Origin: an uncultured Sediminicola sp. | GTDB taxonomy: Bacteria; Bacteroidota; Bacteroidia; Flavobacteriales; Flavobacteriaceae | NCBI GenBank assembly: GCA_938039345.1 | Contig: CALHVB010000139.1 | Coordinates: 1-8,684, forward strand | DNA length: 8,684 bases | Direction of reading: 5' to 3' | In this document: piece after piece, positions 6,314 through 8,684 of the stretch | Layout: each line of letters starts with the position of its first letter | Numbering within the stretch: position 1 is the first letter of the stretch | Position numbers and translations under genes: made by a program | The notes under the pieces: generated by a model | Seen by the model: the letters and a program-made list of their open reading frames with translations, nothing else | Told to the model about the DNA's origin: nothing | Databases searched by the model: none

Positions 6314-6989
6314 ATTTATTTTTTTGTTCCCTAATTATATCTATACCTTTTTCTATATTTAACTGATCTTTTGGTAAAAAACCTTTAGTGATAAGTACAA
6401 TTCCACAAATTATTAAAATAACACCTAATAACTTCTTTAACAGATAAATACGTTTATTTGTAAGCTTTTTTCTTAACTGTTTAGCTAATAAAATTTTTAC
6501 TATATCTGTTACAAAATAAGAGCAAATCATAGTTGCAAAAAATACCCAAATTCTATTAGGCTCGTTTTCTAAACTAGGACCAACTATAATTATAATTCCT
6601 AGCCAAAAAACCAATACACCAATATTTATAAAATTTAAAAGAAAGCCCTTAATAAATAAACTAACATAACCACTTTTAGTCATTTTTACATTAAGGTTTT
6701 CTTTATTTTTATCTTTCTTAATAATAGAAGTGAGTCCGTATATTAAAAGAATAACACCCCCAAAGACATATAAACCTGGCTGGTTACTTAAGTTTTCTAA
6801 TAATTGATAGCTACTAAAATAAGCTATAGTTATAAAAAAAATATCAGCTATAATAACTCCAAAATCAAAACTTAAAGCTGCTCTAAATCCTTTTGTAGCA
6901 CTAGTTTCAAGTAAAACAAAGAAAACAGGGCCAATCATAAAACTTAAGAAAAAACCTAACGGAATTGCTGCTTGAATATCTTCTAACAT
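6312..6989 (-). CDS. LysE/RhtB family transporter
   Basis: The 225-residue integral membrane protein shows about six hydrophobic helices (roughly 5-27, 40-60, 73-91, 110-137, 147-168, 183-203). It carries the LysE/RhtB hallmark in the first helix, IPLGFFLSFMIGPVFFVLLE, with Gly20-Pro21, followed by the basic loop TSATKGFRAAL. The second half has NFINIGVLVFWLG (119-131), corresponding to the NPxxxxFW-type motif with Ile in place of the usual Pro. Members export amino acids or related small molecules from the cytoplasm; the substrate cannot be told here. The ATG lies 7 bases after the head-GIN gene's stop, so the two are likely cotranscribed. The tail after the last helix is charged and probably cytoplasmic. 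Confidence 0.9.
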   Translation of the reverse strand: MLEDIQAAIPLGFFLSFMIGPVFFVLLETSATKGFRAALSFDFGVIIADIFFITIAYFSSYQLLENLSNQPGLYVFGGVILLIYGLTSIIKKDKNKENLNVKMTKSGYVSLFIKGFLLNFINIGVLVFWLGIIIIVGPSLENEPNRIWVFFATMICSYFVTDIVKILLAKQLRKKLTNKRIYLLKKLLGVILIICGIVLITKGFLPKDQLNIEKGIDIIREQKNK

Positions 6990-6996
6990 GCAGTAA

Positions 6997-7674
6997 TTAC
7001 TTTTTAATTACTTTTCCACCAAAAATGGTTCTTTCATCTATTTTTGAAGGATTACCATGTACTTCAATAGTACCACCTGCTTTAGCAGTTGCTTTTACAT
7101 AATTAGTGGCATAAACTGCTGCTTTTGAACCAGAATTAACACTTATCGTTGAAAACTTAGTCTTAAAAGCTTCACCATTATATTTACCACCAGTATTTAC
7201 TATAACATCTTGGTTATTAGAAAATCCGTTAGTAGTAATAACACCACCAGTAATAGATTTTATTAATAACTGTTCTACTTGTGCTATTAAGTCTAACTCT
7301 CCACCTTCTTGTGCTTTTAATTCTATAATATCTTGTATTATAATTTCTTTAGATGAAATTCTAGCATCTTCATTTACATCTACAACTAATAAATCTTCTG
7401 TATAATATAAATCTATAAAAGTTTTATAACCACTAAATATTTTATCTAATTCCATTCTTAACTTAAGAATTCCATCTTTGTTAACTATAGCAACTTTTTG
7501 GGTGTTTTTACCATAAATTATTGCTTTATTAACATCAGATTTAATAAGATTAATAGATAATCCATCGAATCCTTTAATTACATTAAATTTAGTAAGCTCC
7601 TGAGTAATTTTTTCTTCTTGAGATTGTATAAATTGAAAGCTACAAAATGCTATAAAAAATATAATTTTTTTCAT
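6997..7674 (-). CDS. Head-GIN domain (DUF2807) exported protein
   Basis: I start this 225-residue protein at ATG 7674 (MKKIIFF), because this gives a standard signal peptide with likely cleavage after FIQSQ. The longer frame to 7698 only adds MIHFKYKK in front of it. The mature part begins with KFNVIKGFDGLSINLIKSD and continues as repeated beta strands with Gly/Ser/Asn turns (KAQEGGELDLIAQ, INTGG-like NTGGKYNGEA, SVNSGSKAAVYA, KAGGTIEVHGNP, FGGKVIKK). This is the right-handed beta-helix pattern of the Bacteroidota 'auto-transporter adhesin head GIN' domain. No C-terminal sorting domain is present, so it is probably periplasmic or loosely surface-associated. The biochemical function is unknown. 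The gene lies 59 bases after rnr and 7 bases before the transporter gene on the same strand. Confidence 0.88.
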   Translation of the reverse strand: MKKIIFFIAFCSFQFIQSQEEKITQELTKFNVIKGFDGLSINLIKSDVNKAIIYGKNTQKVAIVNKDGILKLRMELDKIFSGYKTFIDLYYTEDLLVVDVNEDARISSKEIIIQDIIELKAQEGGELDLIAQVEQLLIKSITGGVITTNGFSNNQDVIVNTGGKYNGEAFKTKFSTISVNSGSKAAVYATNYVKATAKAGGTIEVHGNPSKIDERTIFGGKVIKK

Positions 7675-7733
7675 TTTTTTATATTTAAAATGTATCAAAT
7701 TTATATGTTACAAATTTTATTCTAAAAAATATT

Positions 7734-8684
7734 TTATTCTACCTTGTGTAACAATGAAAAATCTAAATGTCTTTTTGTTAAATCTGTACTTTTAACCATT
7801 ACTACGACTTTATCACCTAATTGATAAGTATTCTTAGATTTCTCACCAATAATGGCATATTCTTTTTCATCAAACGTATAATAATCATCTTTAATATCTC
7901 TTATGCGAACCATTCCTTCACATTTGTTTTCTTCAATTTCTACATAAATACCCCATTCTGTTACTCCAGAAATTACGCCTACAAATTCTTCGTCTTTATG
8001 ATCTTCCATAAATTTAATTTGCATGTATTTTATAGAGTCTCTTTCTGCTTGTGCAGCTAAAGCTTCCATACTAGAAGAGTGTTTACACTTTTCTTCATAA
8101 ATATCTTCTTTAACGGCTTTTCCTTCATCTAAATAATGTTGAAGTAATCTATGTACCATTACATCAGGATAACGTCTTATTGGCGATGTAAAATGCGTAT
8201 AGTACTCAAATGCTAAACCATAATGTCCAACATTTTCTAATGTATATATAGCCTTACTCATACTACGTATAGCTAAAGTATCTACTAAATTTTGTTCTTT
8301 TTTACCTTTAACATCACTTAAAAGTTTGTTTAAAGAATCGCTAATTGTTTGCTTACTATTAAAGTTTAATTTATGACCAAAACGAGAAACAATACCATTT
8401 AAAGCAATTAATTTTTCCTCATTGGGTTCATCATGAACTCTATATACAAATGGCTTTTTTTGTTTTCCAATAAACTCAGCTACTTTTCTATTAGCCAATA
8501 ACATAAACTCTTCTATAAGTTTATTAGCATCTTTACTTTCTTTAAAATAAACTCCTTGTGGTTCGTTATTTTCATTTAAATTAAATCTAACCTCTATTTT
8601 ATCAAAAGATATAGCTCCTTCTTTCATACGCTTAGCACGTAATATTTTAGCTAATTTATCTAAAGTAAGTGTTGCTTCTACAAT
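7734..8684 (-). CDS. rnr: Ribonuclease R, C-terminal part (5' end outside window)
   Basis: RNase R is a processive 3'-5' exoribonuclease that degrades structured RNA and takes part in rRNA and mRNA quality control. The frame is open to the right edge, so the window holds the last 316 residues of a protein usually above 700. Present are the end of the RNB catalytic domain, with the RNB family signature YYTHFTSPIRRYPDVMVHRL (starting near fragment residue 161), and the C-terminal S1 RNA-binding domain (about 233-315: EFVGVISGVTEWGIYVEIEE, then GDKVVVMVKSTDLTKRHLDFSL). The active-site aspartates and the cold-shock domains lie outside the window. The protein ends right after the S1 domain (LLHKVE) without the long basic tail of the E. 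coli enzyme. It is the first of three minus-strand genes. Confidence 0.96.
   Translation of the reverse strand: MVEATLTLDKLAKILRAKRMKEGAISFDKIEVRFNLNENNEPQGVYFKESKDANKLIEEFMLLANRKVAEFIGKQKKPFVYRVHDEPNEEKLIALNGIVSRFGHKLNFNSKQTISDSLNKLLSDVKGKKEQNLVDTLAIRSMSKAIYTLENVGHYGLAFEYYTHFTSPIRRYPDVMVHRLLQHYLDEGKAVKEDIYEEKCKHSSSMEALAAQAERDSIKYMQIKFMEDHKDEEFVGVISGVTEWGIYVEIEENKCEGMVRIRDIKDDYYTFDEKEYAIIGEKSKNTYQLGDKVVVMVKSTDLTKRHLDFSLLHKVE

Noticed and set aside
7821..8060. Plus-strand 79-residue open frame inside rnr
   Set aside because: It is antisense to the conserved S1 domain of RNase R and is Phe/Ile-rich as expected for a shadow frame.

Overview
The window looks like chromosomal DNA from a low-GC member of the Bacteroidota, most likely a marine-type Flavobacteriaceae. 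The evidence is the AT-rich sequence, the start codons without Shine-Dalgarno sequences, the Bacteroidota-style lipoprotein signals, and the gene order DUF4175 protein - ybeY - mnmG - class I methyltransferase - OmpH/Skp-like protein, which I recall (not checked) as a recurring flavobacterial neighbourhood. A head-GIN protein and RNase R on the opposite strand fit the same group.

Left part (1-3192, + strand): a tightly packed operon. It holds the 3' end of a DUF4175 gene with a low-complexity Gly/Lys-rich segment, ybeY overlapping it by 8 bases, and mnmG 5 bases after ybeY. A strong hairpin terminator closes it. The genes serve rRNA maturation (YbeY) and tRNA wobble-uridine modification (MnmG).

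Middle (3193-5746, + strand): a looser region with an unrecognised two-helix membrane protein, an unrecognised lipoprotein, and a SAM-dependent methyltransferase that overlaps the lipoprotein gene by 23 bases. The most notable feature is a set of three near-identical palindromes with core GTTCCACGTGGAAC. Two lie between the membrane-protein and lipoprotein genes, 73 bp apart centre to centre, and one lies inside the last codons of ybeY. They match the ParB/Spo0J centromere consensus (parS), so this window probably carries a parS cluster for chromosome segregation.

Right part: ompH-like gene (+) converges on a minus-strand cluster, rnr (3' part only) -> head-GIN protein -> LysE/RhtB-type transporter. 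A long hairpin at 6281-6313 lies between the converging genes and should terminate transcription in both directions.

I see no tRNA, rRNA, CRISPR, insertion sequence, phage gene or obvious defence system. The parS cluster is the main item of interest; the genes themselves are mostly ordinary housekeeping genes plus two uncharacterised envelope proteins.
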